The notes below the pieces were generated by a model. It saw nothing but the letters and a program-made list of their open reading frames with translations. It had not been told where the DNA came from and made no database searches. Of a stretch of DNA of 46,410 nucleotides, positions 24,121 to 35,400 are shown in pieces. Source of the stretch: Welwitschia mirabilis (taxonomy: Eukaryota > Gnetophyta > Gnetopsida > Welwitschiales); contig JBOZIK010000001.1 of the NCBI GenBank assembly GCA_051453625.1, forward strand, positions 289,938,965 through 289,985,374, given 5' to 3'. Position 1 is the stretch's first letter; each line of letters opens with the position of its first letter. The position numbers and the translations under genes were made by a program.

Positions 24121-24799
24121 TCTTAAAAGCTATTTTTCTAGGCTCTATAGAAGTCACACTAGTAATTAAACCCTCANNNNNNNNNNNNNNNNNNNNNNNN
24201 NNNNNNNNNNNNNNNNNNNNNNNNNNNNNNNNNNNNNNNNNNNNNNNNNNNNNNNNNNNNNNNNNNNNNNNNNNNNNNNNNNNNNNNNNNNNNNNNNNNN
24301 NNNNNNNNNNNNNNNNNNNNNNNNNNNNNNNNNNNNNNNNNNNNNNNNNNNNNNNNNNNNNNNNNNNNNNNNNNNNNNNNNNNNNNNNNNNNNNNNNNNN
24401 NNNNNNNNNNNNNNNNNNNNNNNNNNNNNNNNNNNNNNNNNNNNNNNNNNNNNNNNNNNNNNNNNNNNNNNNNNNNNNNNNNNNNNNNNNNNNNNNNNNN
24501 NNNNNNNNNNNNNNNNNNNNNNNNNNNNNNNNNNNNNNNNNNNNNNNNNNNNNNNNNNNNNNNNNNNNNNNNNNNNNNNNNNNNNNNNNNNNNNNNNNNN
24601 NNNNNNNNNNNNNNNNNNNNNNNNNNNNNNNNNNNNNNNNNNNNNNNNNNNNNNNNNNNNNNNNNNNNNNNNNNNNNNNNNNNNNNNNNNNNNNNNNNNN
24701 NNNNNNNNNNNNNNNNNNNNNNNNNNNNNNNNNNNNNNNNNNNNNNNNNNNNNNNNNNNNNNNNGTAATTAAACCCTCAAACATCAAACATCTAATTTA

Positions 24800-25430
24800 G
24801 TTGGCCCATGTTTTCTATTCCATTCAGATATTGATTCTAAACTAGCATACTCTAATGGGTTTATAATAGAGTGGTGTTCATTTGAAGCAAATTTAGGAGA
24901 AGGAATTTGAGCAAGCAGACTGATAGTGATAGGCTTAGTTTCTTCTTCTTCTTCTTCTTCTTGTAGCGGCTAATCAGTATCCTGTATTTAAGACTAATAT
25001 TGTTGATCTTATTCTTCTAGTGCATCAATAGTGCACATAGTGGATGCAAGAAGACTAAGCTCCTCATCACTCTAACTATATTGAGGAGACTCTCACATTA
25101 GAGGTTTTTGAATAGACCCTCTTGGGATATCTTACCAAGATAAAAATCTTACATCTATTTTAATTGTTCTTTGATAAAGAAACCAAATTAAAACCTTCAT
25201 GCCTTACCTTGTAGCTTTTCAGGAAGGAATGAAGCAAATATAAGATGAAAAAAGAAAGATCTATTTGAAATTCCTCTATTATAGTAGTGAAAAAATGGAA
25301 ATGTAGCTCATTGATTTTATCAAAATGCCCTTTCAAGATGAAATACTTCGTAATCAGAGTTGCCCACGATTTAAAAGGTATTAAAATACCTTTTTTATTA
25401 TAGATTCCTCCTTTTTTTTCTTAGAGATTT
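24800..25430 (-). pseudogene. Coding-like remnant, possibly the 'env-like' ORF of a gypsy element
   Basis: A continuous minus-strand stretch (about 25400-25170) reads GGIYNKKGILIPFKSW, then a segment with KYFILKGHFDKINELHFHF, then SFFILYLLHSFLKSYK and RHEGFNLVSL before a stop. The composition and even hydrophobic spacing look like a real decayed protein, unlike random AT-rich frames. The pattern (A-x-x-L-x-x-K-G ... H-x-x-F ... [IL]-x-x-[LF]-[FL]) resembles the second half of the ORF near 3.8-3.9 kb and the hypothetical proteins of Athila-like elements. The tail is rich in Glu because of a (TTC)n tract at 24939-24962. It could be the distal ORF of the minus-strand gypsy element whose integrase ends at 31.1 kb, separated from it by a LINE. 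That link is inference. Confidence 0.28.
24939..24962. repeat. (TTC)n microsatellite
   Basis: Eight TTC units in a row. On the minus strand they would read as a run of Glu codons in the coding-like remnant. Confidence 0.9.
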
Positions 25431-25654
25431 CTCTATTAATTTTTTAAATTAAAGCATTAATGAGGCTTTAGAAGCATCTCTTTTGATCTCAATACCCTAT
25501 AGGCCTATGCAGATAACATCACCAATTAAAGGGATGTTAATGAAAATGATAGTGTTTCCTATTCTTATAGATCTTTCATTCTAGTTCCTAAAGAGCTCTT
25601 TGGAAAGATCTAGATCATGACCCTTGAGGCTTAATAAATAAAAGTTTTATTGTA

Positions 25655-26115
25655 GCTTGAAAGGCCTCCCAAGCTTATTTATGATTTAGCAATGNNNNNN
25701 NNNNNNNNNNNNNNNNNNNNNNNNNNNNNNNNNNNNNNNNNNNNNNNNNNNNNNNNNNNNNNNNNNNNNNNNNNNNNNNNNNNNNNNNNNNNNNNNNNNN
25801 NNNNNNNNNNNNNNNNNNNNNNNNNNNNNNNNNNNNNNNNNNNNNNNNNNNNNNNNNNNNNNNNNNNNNNNNNNNNNNNNNNNNNNNNNNNNNNNNNNNN
25901 NNNNNNNNNNNNNNNNNNNNNNNNNNNNNNNNNNNNNNNNNNNNNNNNNNNNNNNNNNNNNNNNNNNNNNNNNNNNNNNNNNNNNNNNNNNNNNNNNNNN
26001 NNNNNNNNNNNNNNNNNNNNNNNNNNNNNNNNNNNNNNNNNNNNNNNNNNNNNNNNNNNNNNNNNNNNNNNNNNNNNNNNNAAGGCCTCCCAAGTTTATT
26101 TATGATTTAGCAATG
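25655..26115. repeat. Short direct repeat flanking an N run
   Basis: AAGGCCTCCCAAG(C/T)TTATTT followed by ATGATTTAGCAATG occurs immediately before (about 25660-25694) and immediately after (26082-26115) the N run at 25695-26081. The same kind of edge repeat (GTAATTAAACCCTCA) surrounds the N run at 24177-24764. Confidence 0.7.
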
Positions 26116-26587
26116 CATTGTGCTTGACTAGTTTAGTTCTTAAAGCCTTTCACATGTCTTCTGATGTGTCAAGATTACTATGTCTACAAGCATCCATTTA
26201 ACATGGTTCAAATACTCTTGTATAGAATGATTCAAAAACTTCCTACTACATGTTTGTTTGCAACTTAAAATCGGATTTGTTTACAAGGTTTAAATCTGCT
26301 CCACTTTTATGGATATGGATCTCATTCAATTCTCTAATTACTAAATAATTTTAAATTTTAAATTTAAGAGAGATATATTTTCATTTTGAAATATAATGTT
26401 GCACCTATGATTTCATAATAACCAAGATTTAATAATAATGGTGTTATCGTTTTTAAAATAGTTAAAGTTGTCCAAGCTAAAATGAAACCAAGGAGATATG
26501 CTCTACTCTCCAAAGATCATTTTCAAAAGAACATTAAATGAACAAGTGATGTTAATATATTCTTAAATTCCTTTGAATGAGCTTATA

Positions 26588-27262
26588 TACTATAGGAATT
26601 CAATCTCTTAACATTTACTACCAAAATATCTTGATTTTCTTACAAATATTAAGCTTCCATAACATCTTCCATTTGTTATCATACTTAAAAATATTGTGAT
26701 ACATTCTAGAAATTTTTATTTTGCCATCTCGAATGGGAAGGATTCAAGTTTCGAAAATCTGTGATCAAATTTCTCTTATGAATTGGATCATTTACCTTTA
26801 AAATATGGAGTGCCTTTCCTTGTGTCTATAATCTTCCTTAAAAAAATTACCCAAGTAAAGTTATTTTCTAAATANNNNNNNNNNNNNNNNNNNNNNNNNN
26901 NNNNNNNNNNNNNNNNNNNNNNNNNNNNNNNNNNNNNNNNNNNNNNNNNNNNNNNNNNNNNNNNNNNNNNNNNNCAATCTTTTAACATTTACTACCAAAA
27001 TATCTTGATTTTCTTACAAATATTAAGTTTCCATAACATCTTCCATTTGTTATCATACTTAAAAAGATTGTGATACATTCTAGAAATTCTTATTTTGCCA
27101 TCTCGAATGGGAAGGATTCACGTTTCGAAAATCTATGATCAAAATCTCTTGTGGATTAGATCATTTACCTTTAAATTATGGAGTGCCTTTCCTTGTGTCT
27201 ATAATCTCCCTTAAAAAAATTACCCAAGTAAAGTTATTTTCTAAATGAAATCTATAATAGTA
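26588..27262. repeat. Direct repeat of about 285 bp flanking an N run, within the LINE
   Basis: 26588-26874 and 26975-27262 align end to end with roughly 15 differences by eye; both contain ACCAAAATATCTTGATTTTC and TTACCCAAGTAAAGTTATTT. The 100-base N run lies exactly between them. Probably an unmerged overlap of two contigs or two alleles. Confidence 0.8.
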
Positions 27263-27400
27263 CTTATTTAGAATGAATTTTCTTACATTTAAAATTCTTC
27301 TCATCCCAAGGCCTCTCACTTTTTTTGACATGATGATTTGATCAAAATTAATAAGATGAAGCCTATTGTGGGACTTTTCACCCATCCAAAATAAAATCTT
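27176..27400 (-). pseudogene. LINE C-terminal region remnant (zf-RVT-proximal)
   Basis: The open stretch at 27176-27385 reads MGEKSHNRLHLINFDQIIMS then KKVRGLGMRRILNVRKFILN and RFHLENNFTWV. This follows the pattern W-x-G-x-x-x-x-x-K-x-H-x-V-x-W-x-x-[IV]-C-x-P-K-x-x-G-G-L-G-[IV]-R-x-[LI] ... N-x-A-L-L-x-K-W-x-W-R-F seen near the C-terminus of plant LINE pol proteins. It continues into the duplicated block below. Lost Trp and Cys residues show decay. Confidence 0.6.
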
Positions 27401-27479
27401 TAATTAAATTATTAACTAAGATAGTAAATTTTTTGAAGATAGGAAGCAATTAGTAGGATAGATAGTCATGCTTACTAGA

Positions 27480-28310
27480 GATGATTTAGTAATAAGGATT
27501 TAGCTTGCACTTGAAAAAATTTATTATCCCATATAGTCAATTGGGCTATAATTTTCCTCATGAAGGGAGGTAAAATTTTTTTAGTAATCTGATCCAAATC
27601 AAGAGGAAATCCAAGATAATCATCTAGGAAGTTTGCTTAGGAATATTAAAAAAACTTTTAAAGTGTCTAATTTTCTTTGGGGCATATTCATCATGAACAG
27701 TTTTAATTTCTGTTAATTGATAGTAAGGCCTAAAAAATTTTTGATCTCATTCAAGATATTGTGAGCTTGTTAAGCCATAAGGAAGCTAAAGTTTGAACAA
27801 ATAAGAGTATCATTCATAAACTAGAGAATGAGGAAGGAGGGGCTAATTCGATTGCTGATATTTTATATTGAAAGAAAAGCCTAGCTAAAAGTTTATCACC
27901 AAAACAAAAATGCAAGAAAACAAGGGGTCACCTTATTGAAAATTACTTCTACCTTGAAAGTAATCATATCACTCACAATTGACCATTACAAATAAGCTGT
28001 CACTAAGAGATAGAAGTAAATAAGATTCTTGAGTGGTATGGACAGATCATGATTTGGTAATATAAAGTCTATTATTTTCCACTATATAGTGTCAAAAGCT
28101 TTAGTTATGTTTAGCTTGAGGAACATTCCAAATTTGTTTTTTCTCATGATGCAAGTTAATGATTTCATTGGCCAAGATGATATTATTTTAAATAACTTAG
28201 AGATTAATATATTTAATATTTAACTAATTAAAGGTTATAAAATGTTGATTATAATATCTTATTTCTGTGATAGACCTTGCTTAATGAGACTTCCTTAAGA
28301 TTGTATACAT
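27480..28310 (-). pseudogene. LINE reverse transcriptase remnant
   Basis: The minus frames show MFLKLNITKAFDTI (the K-L-D-x-x-K-A-F-D-x-[VI] block) and, after V-T-P-C-F-L-A-F-L-F (R-Q-G-x-P-L-S-P-x-L-F), FMNDTLIC at about 27809-27820. The last corresponds to the catalytic F-A-D-D block with the first Asp changed to Asn. Next comes a GLTINRN-like block (the G-L-x-[IV]-N-x-x-K region) and an L-D-F-L-L-I-W segment like Y-L-G-x-P-L. The order is exactly that of plant L1 RTs. Numerous stops and the Asp-to-Asn change mean it cannot be active. Confidence 0.65.
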
Positions 28311-28640
28311 TCAGTGAAACATCTTTATTAGTAATATATGGATAGTGATAAATCTTTTTGGATAGTATGACATAGATATGTAATCTTCAATTTTAGTCTT
28401 CCATTCTTCATAGGAATCTATTATTCTCCAGAATACTAGTGAGGTTGATAGAATAGATGGAAATGCTAGTTAGTTTTAGTTGATTGTTTCAAATAAAGTT
28501 TAAGTATTTGAAAAGGACTCATAAGTAAAATATTGAAAATCATGTATTGTCGTTTGAGGTACAACTTGGTTGTGCTTATGTCTGAAGTTCTTATAAAAGA
28601 AATGCAAAACCATCTTGGTCAAAAAAAATCTTACATAATC

Positions 28641-31129
28641 AAGTCCAACTTTTATCAATATTATCTAAGAATTCTATTGTAGAATTCCAGAGTTATTATT
28701 CCATAGGGATAATGTCATTAGGGAAAAAAATAGTAAAATAAAGACAACATAGAACTATTAATAAATTCAAGTAACAGAGTAAGTTAAGAAAGTAATAAGA
28801 CAAAATTTAATAGGCAAGAGCTAGAAACAGGATGACACTTAAAGAACTAACATGAACACTTCAATAAATAAAATATTTCTATCAAATGATATAATACACA
28901 TTCCTTATTAAATCTTAAAAATACCAAGTTTGTTATGACTCAAATCGTCGAGACATAATCTTATTCACCCCATAAGTAGTGGTGAGATCTCTTTATTACT
29001 TTGGTCCATCATAGCATGATCAAAAGCATAATAAGTAGGAAAATAAAACTAGGAAACGATCAAATGAATTCAAACTATAAAGCAAAAATATGAACAAGAA
29101 ATACTCACATAAGAATATAATTAATTTGATAATAATATAGCTTTGATCAAGTATTAAAATTACAAAGTAACTCACAACTTAAAATCAAGAAAGAAAAGAT
29201 ACTATCTTTTATTATTAAAACAGGAATTGCACTACATTAATGAAATAAATGTTAATCTTAAAATAGAAATATCAAATTAGCCTTAAGGATAATCCATTTC
29301 CAAAGGGGGCACTTAGAACAACATGCTAGAAGATCATATTTGCTCTAAGGATGAATGCTTTCATCGTCCATGGATTATTATAAATAATGAACTTACTCAT
29401 TTTTATAAAGAAAAGAAGGATTAGGATTTGAACATTCATGGTTATCTCAATTCAGATTATTATGATAAAATTAGTTATTTTATGGTAGTGGATAATGAAA
29501 AATTTTAGTTTAGTAAATAACTAGATCAATGACTGAAAGTTATAATTTCTCCACAATGAATTCAGAACATAAGTTTGGAAGCCATCCTTAAAATTTAAGC
29601 AGAAGTACCATATAGGTAACCGACACCATCGACATTTGTGTGAGAACACCTTCATCTTTAGACATAAGCTCTAGAATGTAACTAAAAACACATAAAAGTC
29701 ATAGGAAAATGTATAAGTTCAAGCATGACATCACAAAAGATATAAGAAATATTTTTATGACTAAAATAATTAATTTAGTATCTTCATTATGATAAATTAA
29801 TCTAATATACTAGAGATAAATGCCAATTTTTACATGTTATCACATGCCTTAACTAGAATTTCATTACTCTTAGGAAAAAGTATGATAAAGAAATAACTAA
29901 TATAAAAAAATTGCTAAAGAAAACATTGAAGTATAAGAATGATAAACTTGAAAAATTTGGCCAATTTTTAGAGAAATGAGGCATTAAAAAAAATGTAAAT
30001 GCCATACTCCAAACCAAAGTTAAACACGTTCTCAAAGTTTAAAAAGATGAAAGAATTTGAATGAAAAATTTGAAAATAACTTGATATAACCTTAGAATGA
30101 AAATTCTTCATTACATGTTATTTCAAAGGCGAGGAAAAAGCAAAAAACCAAAAAAAAGAGGAATGCAATGCAATGTAACTAAGATATAATGCAAAGAAAA
30201 AGCCAAATAATGAGAAATCACTATCTCTGCCTTCTAAACAATATCTTATTTCTAGTAATTTAGTCTTGCTTTTCTTAAATAAACATGAAGTAAAAAGTCA
30301 ATTCATAATAAAAACATTCGTGCTTTATGGTGTTCTTTCTCATAGAATGGAACTGAGGGAAAATAGATAAGAAAGTAGAAAATGGCAATATGAATGAAAC
30401 TTAAGCATGCAACCTATGAATAAAAGACACAAGTCACCTAAGCTAATGGCCTTATTTTATTACATTTTTTAATTTCTAATTTTCTTTAATAGATCTCAAT
30501 GCGAAATAAGTATAATTATTAAAGAAAGTAAAATACAAAAGGTCTCTAATTCCTACCTTAATATTCATTTCAATTTCTCTTCTATAATCATAAGCTCCTT
30601 TGTTTTAAGCATTTTGATATTACTAAACATTCAGTGGTATGGAGTTTTTTCCCCAATAGAGTTAAGCATGTTATCCTTAAAGAAATTAGTGCTACATTAC
30701 CAGCAAGAGTCTATAGCCCTTATGTAATTAAACATGCCATAAATAGGTTGTTAGAGCTACATTTGCTAGTGAGTTTTCATAGACCCAATGCAGTTAACTA
30801 AATCAAAGATAAAAATGCATTTTTGAAGAAGAGATATTATTTTTTTTCTATTCTACTTATCATATACATTTTTTATGCACATAGGAGGAATCACTGGCTT
30901 ATTACCCTAATTAAGAAATATCTTATCCCAATAAATGCTTGAAAAAAAGGAGTATAGCATGAAATTAGATTCCAACGTTTCATCCATCTTTCCTTTTCTA
31001 AATTGAAGAGCTCAAGTGAATGCAAACTTTAATAACATAATTCAAAATAAGCATAACTTTCTCCCAAAAATCATAAGTACACCTAATCTTAACCAAAATT
31101 TGAAATGATAGAAAGATCACCTATAATTA
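28641..31129. other. Unassigned region, possibly spacer and LTR of the minus-strand gypsy element
   Basis: No coding-like frame was found. It lies downstream (on the minus strand) of a gypsy integrase, where such elements carry spacer and 3' LTR. A TGTTATGACTCAAATCGTCG sequence starting at 28931 resembles the beginning of a plant gypsy LTR in + orientation, but no partner copy was found. Two related segments at about 30690-30725 and 30747-30785 (ATTAGTGCTACATTACC / GTTAGAGCTACATTTGC) form a weak internal repeat. Confidence 0.25.
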
Positions 31130-32290
31130 TTTTAATTATTAAGATCATTAATCATGATCATGAAGTATTTTGAATTCATAGGTTTTGAGGTAATGATCAT
31201 TAACTTTCAATGCTTGGTAATCTTTGGAATTGTCTATGAGAAATACACCATTTGAAAATAACTATTTTATTTTATAGGAAACCTTCCATTTGAAAACTAG
31301 TTTACTAGGGAGTAAATGCAATCTCAAATTATAAAGAATGACCAATTCTCCCTCTTGAAATATTTTTCTAAGAATGTTTTAACCACGTAGTTTCTTCATC
31401 TTTTCCTTATGGATTTTTACATTCTCATATGCATTATTTCTGATATCATATAGCTCATTAAGTTAAATAACTCTTTATCTTCCTATCACTTCAAGGTTCA
31501 AGTTCATATTCATAATTGTCCAATAAGCCTTATGTTCAAGTTGCATAAGGACATAACAAACTTTATCATAAATCAGCCTAAAGGAAGATATTTCAGGTGT
31601 GTTTTATAAGATGTCTTACAAGTCCATAAAACATCATTTAACTTATAAGAGAAATCCTTCCTAGTTGAGCTCAATACCTTTTGTAGTATGTTTTTTTATT
31701 CCTCTATTAGTAATCTCAACTTATTTACTAGTTTTGGGATGGTAAGAGGTTGCAACTTTGTGAGTAACCCCATGTTTAGTAAGAATCTTGTTCAAGATGC
31801 TATTATGAAAGTGAGTACCCCCATAGCTAATCAAGATCCTAAGATAACCAGGTCTAGTCAAATATTTTTGTTAAAGAGATTCACCATAGTTTGAGCATTA
31901 TTGTCCTTATAAGTACATGATTCTATCTATTTAGTGACATAATCAACATAAATAAGTATGTATTACTATTAGTTAAAATAGGAATGTGGGCCTCAAAAAT
32001 CAAGACCCCAAACATCAAAAGGTTCAACAAGAAGAATGGGTTTTAAAGGCATCATATGTCTTCTCATAAGGCTTCTCAATTTTCGACGATTTTCACAAGC
32101 TTTGTAATAGAGATATAAATCCTTAAAAATTGAAGGAAAATAAAAAGAAGATTGAAGAATCTTAGTGGTAGTTTTATTAGTAGAGTAATGACTCCTATAA
32201 GACTTTGAATGATAACTTTTAAGACTATAATGGATTTCAGATCGAGGAATGCGTATATGAATAATTTGGTTAGAATATTTAAACAAATGA
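31130..32290 (-). pseudogene. Gypsy integrase remnant
   Basis: The open part at 31993-32286 contains IRIPRSEIHYSLKSYH, SYRSHYSTNKTTTKILQS, YYKACENRRKL, then MMPLKPILLVEPFDVWGLDF. This is the zinc-binding HHCC region and first catalytic Asp (W-G-[IL]-D-F) of Athila/Tat-type integrases, with one Cys of the C-x-x-C pair (CENRRK) lost. Further down come SYGGTHFHN (the S-D-G-G-x-H-F block with the catalytic Asp changed to Tyr), HGVTHKVATSYHPKTS, a YDKVCYVLMQLEHKAYW block, LNELYDIRNNAYENVKIHK and a C-terminal KVNDHYLK. All the blocks occur in family order, but stops interrupt nearly every segment. Confidence 0.7.
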
Positions 32291-32375
32291 GGACTATTTT
32301 AAAAGTAGTATTTAACTTGGCTTAGGAATTTATTCCTATCAATAAAGATTTAATGGGAGTGAATAACCTTAAAGA

Positions 32376-33720
32376 CTAAGTAATTAGCAATGTCAGCAAA
32401 CTAAGAACCTCTAAAAAGGAGCAAATATGTTTCTTACAAAAAGTGTCATTAATAGCAAGGGAGTCATGTAGATCATTTTGTGTAATGCAAGAGATATCAG
32501 CTATAACATTATTAAGACCCTTATTATCTTTGATTTTTAAGTCAAATTCCTGAAAGAGTAAGATCCATATAATTAATATGAGCTTCAAATCTTTCTTAGC
32601 AAAGAGATATCAAAGGGCCAAATAAAATGCAAATAAGAAACTTAGAATAAAAAAGTTACTATCTAAATTTTTCTAGGGAAAAAAACTACCATAAGAAGCT
32701 CTTTCACAGTGACTGTGAAATTTAGCTGGATATGATTCAATGTCTTACTTGCATAGTAAATCAAGATTGGTTTCTTATTCACTCTATTCTAACACAACAC
32801 CAACTATGTAATTACTAGCATTACACATAATTTTAAAGGATAACTGCCAATTAGGTGATTAAATAATGGGTTTTGTGGTAAGCTTTTATTTAAGTTTATC
32901 AAAAACTGTTGACATTTCTAAGTCCAATCAAAAGAGGCATCATTACTTAAGAGATCATAAAGGGCATAGAATATTGCTAAATTCTTGAATAAACCTCCTA
33001 CAATAATCTGCATGTCCTTAAAAATATCTAATATCTTTTTATTTTTGCAAGGTAAGTAGGTAGATAATTAAAGAAACCTTTGTAGGATCTACTTGGATTT
33101 TCTATGAGGAGATAATGCATGTTAGAAGTATGCCTTTGCTAACCATGAAATGACATTTTTCCCAATTCAAACTAGGGTGTTTTTATATGCATCTAAAGAG
33201 GATAAGTTTTAGATTATGAAGATAATGATTAAAAGAGGATTCATAAATAGAAAGGTCATTCATGAAAACTTTTACACACTGATCCAAAAAATTAGAGAAA
33301 ATGTCTAGCATACATCATTGAAACATGGTAAGGACATTACAAAGACCAAAGGGAATTCATTTATAAGAAAATGTTCTATAAAGATAAGTAAATGTGGCCT
33401 TATCATCCTCAAGGGTAATTTCTATTTTGTTATAGCCAAAATATCCATCTAAGAAATAGTAAAAGAAGTGTTCAACAAGTTGTTTGAGAATCTACTTAGA
33501 GAATAGAAGGAGAAAATGTTCTTATCTCATTACAACATTAAGTTTTTAATAATTAGTATACATCCTTAATTTTACAGTAAGCCTAGTGGGGATAATTTTA
33601 TTATGTTTATTAGATACTAATGTATTTCCAGATTTCTTAGTTACTATTTGAGTTAGAATCACCTACTTATTGTGAGAGATGGAGGAAATGATTCCATTAT
33701 CCAAGAGTTTAATTACCTCA
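32376..33720 (-). pseudogene. Gypsy reverse transcriptase and RNase H remnant
   Basis: RT blocks on the minus strand, in order: KLLDNGIISSIS, PTQIVTKKSGNTLV, an IPTRLT segment, LNVVMR, FLDGYFGYNKIEI, IPFGLCNVLTMFQ, then KVFMNDLSIY at 33255-33266. The last corresponds to the catalytic [YF]-x-D-D block, here F-M-N-D. HNLKLILFRCI and LNWEKCHFMV follow. RNase H ends with ILLFQEFDLKIKDNKG, which matches the L-L-Q-E-F-D-x-x-I-x-D-K-x-G block just before the linker to integrase (NDTFC). In live elements these domains copy element RNA and degrade it. The Asp-to-Asn change and many stops show this copy is dead. Confidence 0.7.
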
Positions 33721-34010
33721 TTTTTTATTACTTCCTTTAGGATTGGATTCACTTATCTTTGAGCTTTAATGGAAGGTTTAGCATTTTCTTAAAGGTATAT
33801 GTAGTGCATGAAAACAGTAGCATCAATACCTATAATATTAGAAAGGATCCAACCACAATCTTACTTATATTTCTACAAAAGATTTAATAGTTCATTCTCT
33901 TGTAATCGAGATAAAGAAGAGCTAATAACTAGTAGAAAAGCAAAATCACTTCCTACAAAAGCATATTTAAGGTTATGAAGAAGCAGTTTAAAGCCAATGG
34001 ATGGCTCTTC

Positions 34011-34600
34011 TTAGGTAATTATGCATAGGTCTCTTTCTAAAGAAAGATTAAGAATAGAAGCATCTTGTATATGGGTGGAATATTCTTGATCAAGAAGAAG
34101 ACATTCTGTCCTATCCACATGTTCAACTCCATCATCACTAGAAGGTAATTTCATGCCATTAAAAATATTTAATTTCACTATCATATTACCAAAGAATATT
34201 TTTCTTAGACCATTTGTACAGTTAATAAGGGCATTCAAAGTTGCAAGTAGAAATCTTCCTAAAATGACAAAAATTGGCTAAGTAATTGTGTTTTTCATAT
34301 TTATAACTAAAAATTAATAGAAAAATAGCAATTATCTACATTAACAATAATGCCATAAATTATTCCAAATGGTGTTTTCAGGGAATTATCAGTGAGTTAT
34401 AATTGGATTTTAGTGTTTTTAAGTCCTTCAAATCATAATTCTTTATATGTACTATAAGGAAATAGTAGCTCCTAAATCTAACAGGCTTGTTTTAGGTTTC
34501 TATCTCTAATTTCGATGGCTATTGCAGAGCATATAGGATCATTATACTTAGGTAGAGTTTTGTTCTAGATTATGATGGTAGTTTTTTAAGCTAGAAAGAA
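34011..34600 (-). pseudogene. Gypsy aspartic protease remnant
   Basis: The minus frame reads PKYNDPICSAIAIEI, then ELLFPYSTYKEL (from L-P-Y-S-V-Y-x-x-L), and further on NALINCTNGLRKIFFGNMI, ending with VKLNIFNGM. This is the block that follows R-P-F-L-A-T in Athila/Tat-like proteases and leads into the RT linker (SSDDGVEHVD is the usual acidic linker). The catalytic D-x-G-A region is no longer legible. The open frame is 34011-34238. Confidence 0.6.
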
Positions 34601-34720
34601 CTTACTTTTAAGATTCATTTACTTCTTTACAGTGCATATATCTATTGATGTGAGGATTTTGGCCATGAGTGCTAACATGTTCTTTGAGGGTGAACTACTT
34701 GGTTCAGTTAACTCATTTGG

Positions 34721-35400
34721 GTAGATGGTCGTCTTTAGCTCTATCTCTAGGATACAGTGAAACCCCAAAAAAGCCTCAGTTGGCTAAAAGTAGAAGAGAA
34801 GAATGTGGCTAAAAAGACGAATCTTGAAAGGACTAGGATTGTAGAAGAGGTTTTGTTTTGGTAGGGCCAAAAGAACATAGTAAAGTAAGAGTAGATGTGA
34901 CAAGGGTATAGAGGATAAGAGAAATGTAAAGAGTAACAAGGAAAGGAAGAGATCAGGCAAGGTAGAAAAGTAATAAAGGATTAAAGGGAAAAACAAAAGG
35001 TAAAGTAATAGGAGAAGGTAACAACAAAGTGGGGGTATAGAAGAAAGGGTAGTATTGAGGTTACTAAGAACAAAAAAAAGGTAATGCAACTATTGTTGTG
35101 ATCTAAGCTAAGGGATAAAATTTTATCATAGTTGATGAAATTAGGAGTATGTTTTATGTCACAGGATAGATAAGCTTCTTGAAAGGCAGATTTTCAAAAG
35201 GTATTTTAAGGTCACTAAAAGTATTTAAAGTCTAAGACTATAACACATATCAGTTGAAGAAGAATTGGAGATGAATATGTTTGATCACTACAATCATTCT
35301 TTATGACTAATGTTGAGTTAAAATCACAATTTACCTTTTTCAGAATAAAAGTTATAGCGAATAATGAAATTAAGGAATAATTACATTTGAATTTCATATT
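34721..35400. other. Unassigned, purine-rich + strand
   Basis: 34790-35080 is strongly purine-rich on + (many AAAGG and GTAAAG words). The long minus frame it creates, a Leu/Ser/Tyr-rich peptide, is a product of that composition. It may be a decayed gag region of the minus-strand gypsy element, but no gag motif is visible. Confidence 0.25.

Larger units (their letters stand above)
26116..28640 (-). mobile_element. L1-type LINE, 3' half (reverse transcriptase and C-terminal zinc region), degraded
   Basis: Minus-strand order: weak endonuclease-RT linker (about 28600-28320), RT (28310-27480), C-terminal zf-RVT-like region (27400-26590). The endonuclease and ORF1 are not seen upstream. It cannot be the missing half of the LINE at 8.5-11.1 kb: for a minus-strand element the RT should lie at lower coordinates than ORF1, and here it is higher. 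It is therefore a second copy. A poly-A tail (poly-T on +) is not clear at the low-coordinate end. Confidence 0.6.
31130..34720 (-). mobile_element. Ty3/gypsy (Athila/Tat-like) pol remnant: PR-RT-RH-INT
   Basis: On the minus strand the domains follow the Ty3/gypsy order: aspartic protease (34600-34190), reverse transcriptase (about 33720-33050), RNase H (about 33050-32376), integrase (32290-31130). Each can be followed by motif, but all contain stops and frameshifts. The LTRs were not identified, and gag is missing or beyond recognition at 34.7-35.4 kb. It has the opposite orientation to the gypsy remnants at 0.6-6 kb and 16.4-17.3 kb. Confidence 0.7.

Noticed and set aside
24098-26105. Apparent 130-230-codon frames across N runs
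   Set aside because: Nearly all residues are unknown (N); no evidence for a gene.
8500-28640. Reading the two LINE parts as one element split by later insertions
   Set aside because: Both are on the minus strand, but the RT half lies at higher coordinates than the ORF1-endonuclease half, the reverse of the order needed.
34784-35089. 101-codon minus frame rich in Leu, Phe and Tyr, like a membrane protein
   Set aside because: It follows from a purine-rich opposite strand; no signal peptide pattern, no family motif, and it lies inside transposon DNA.
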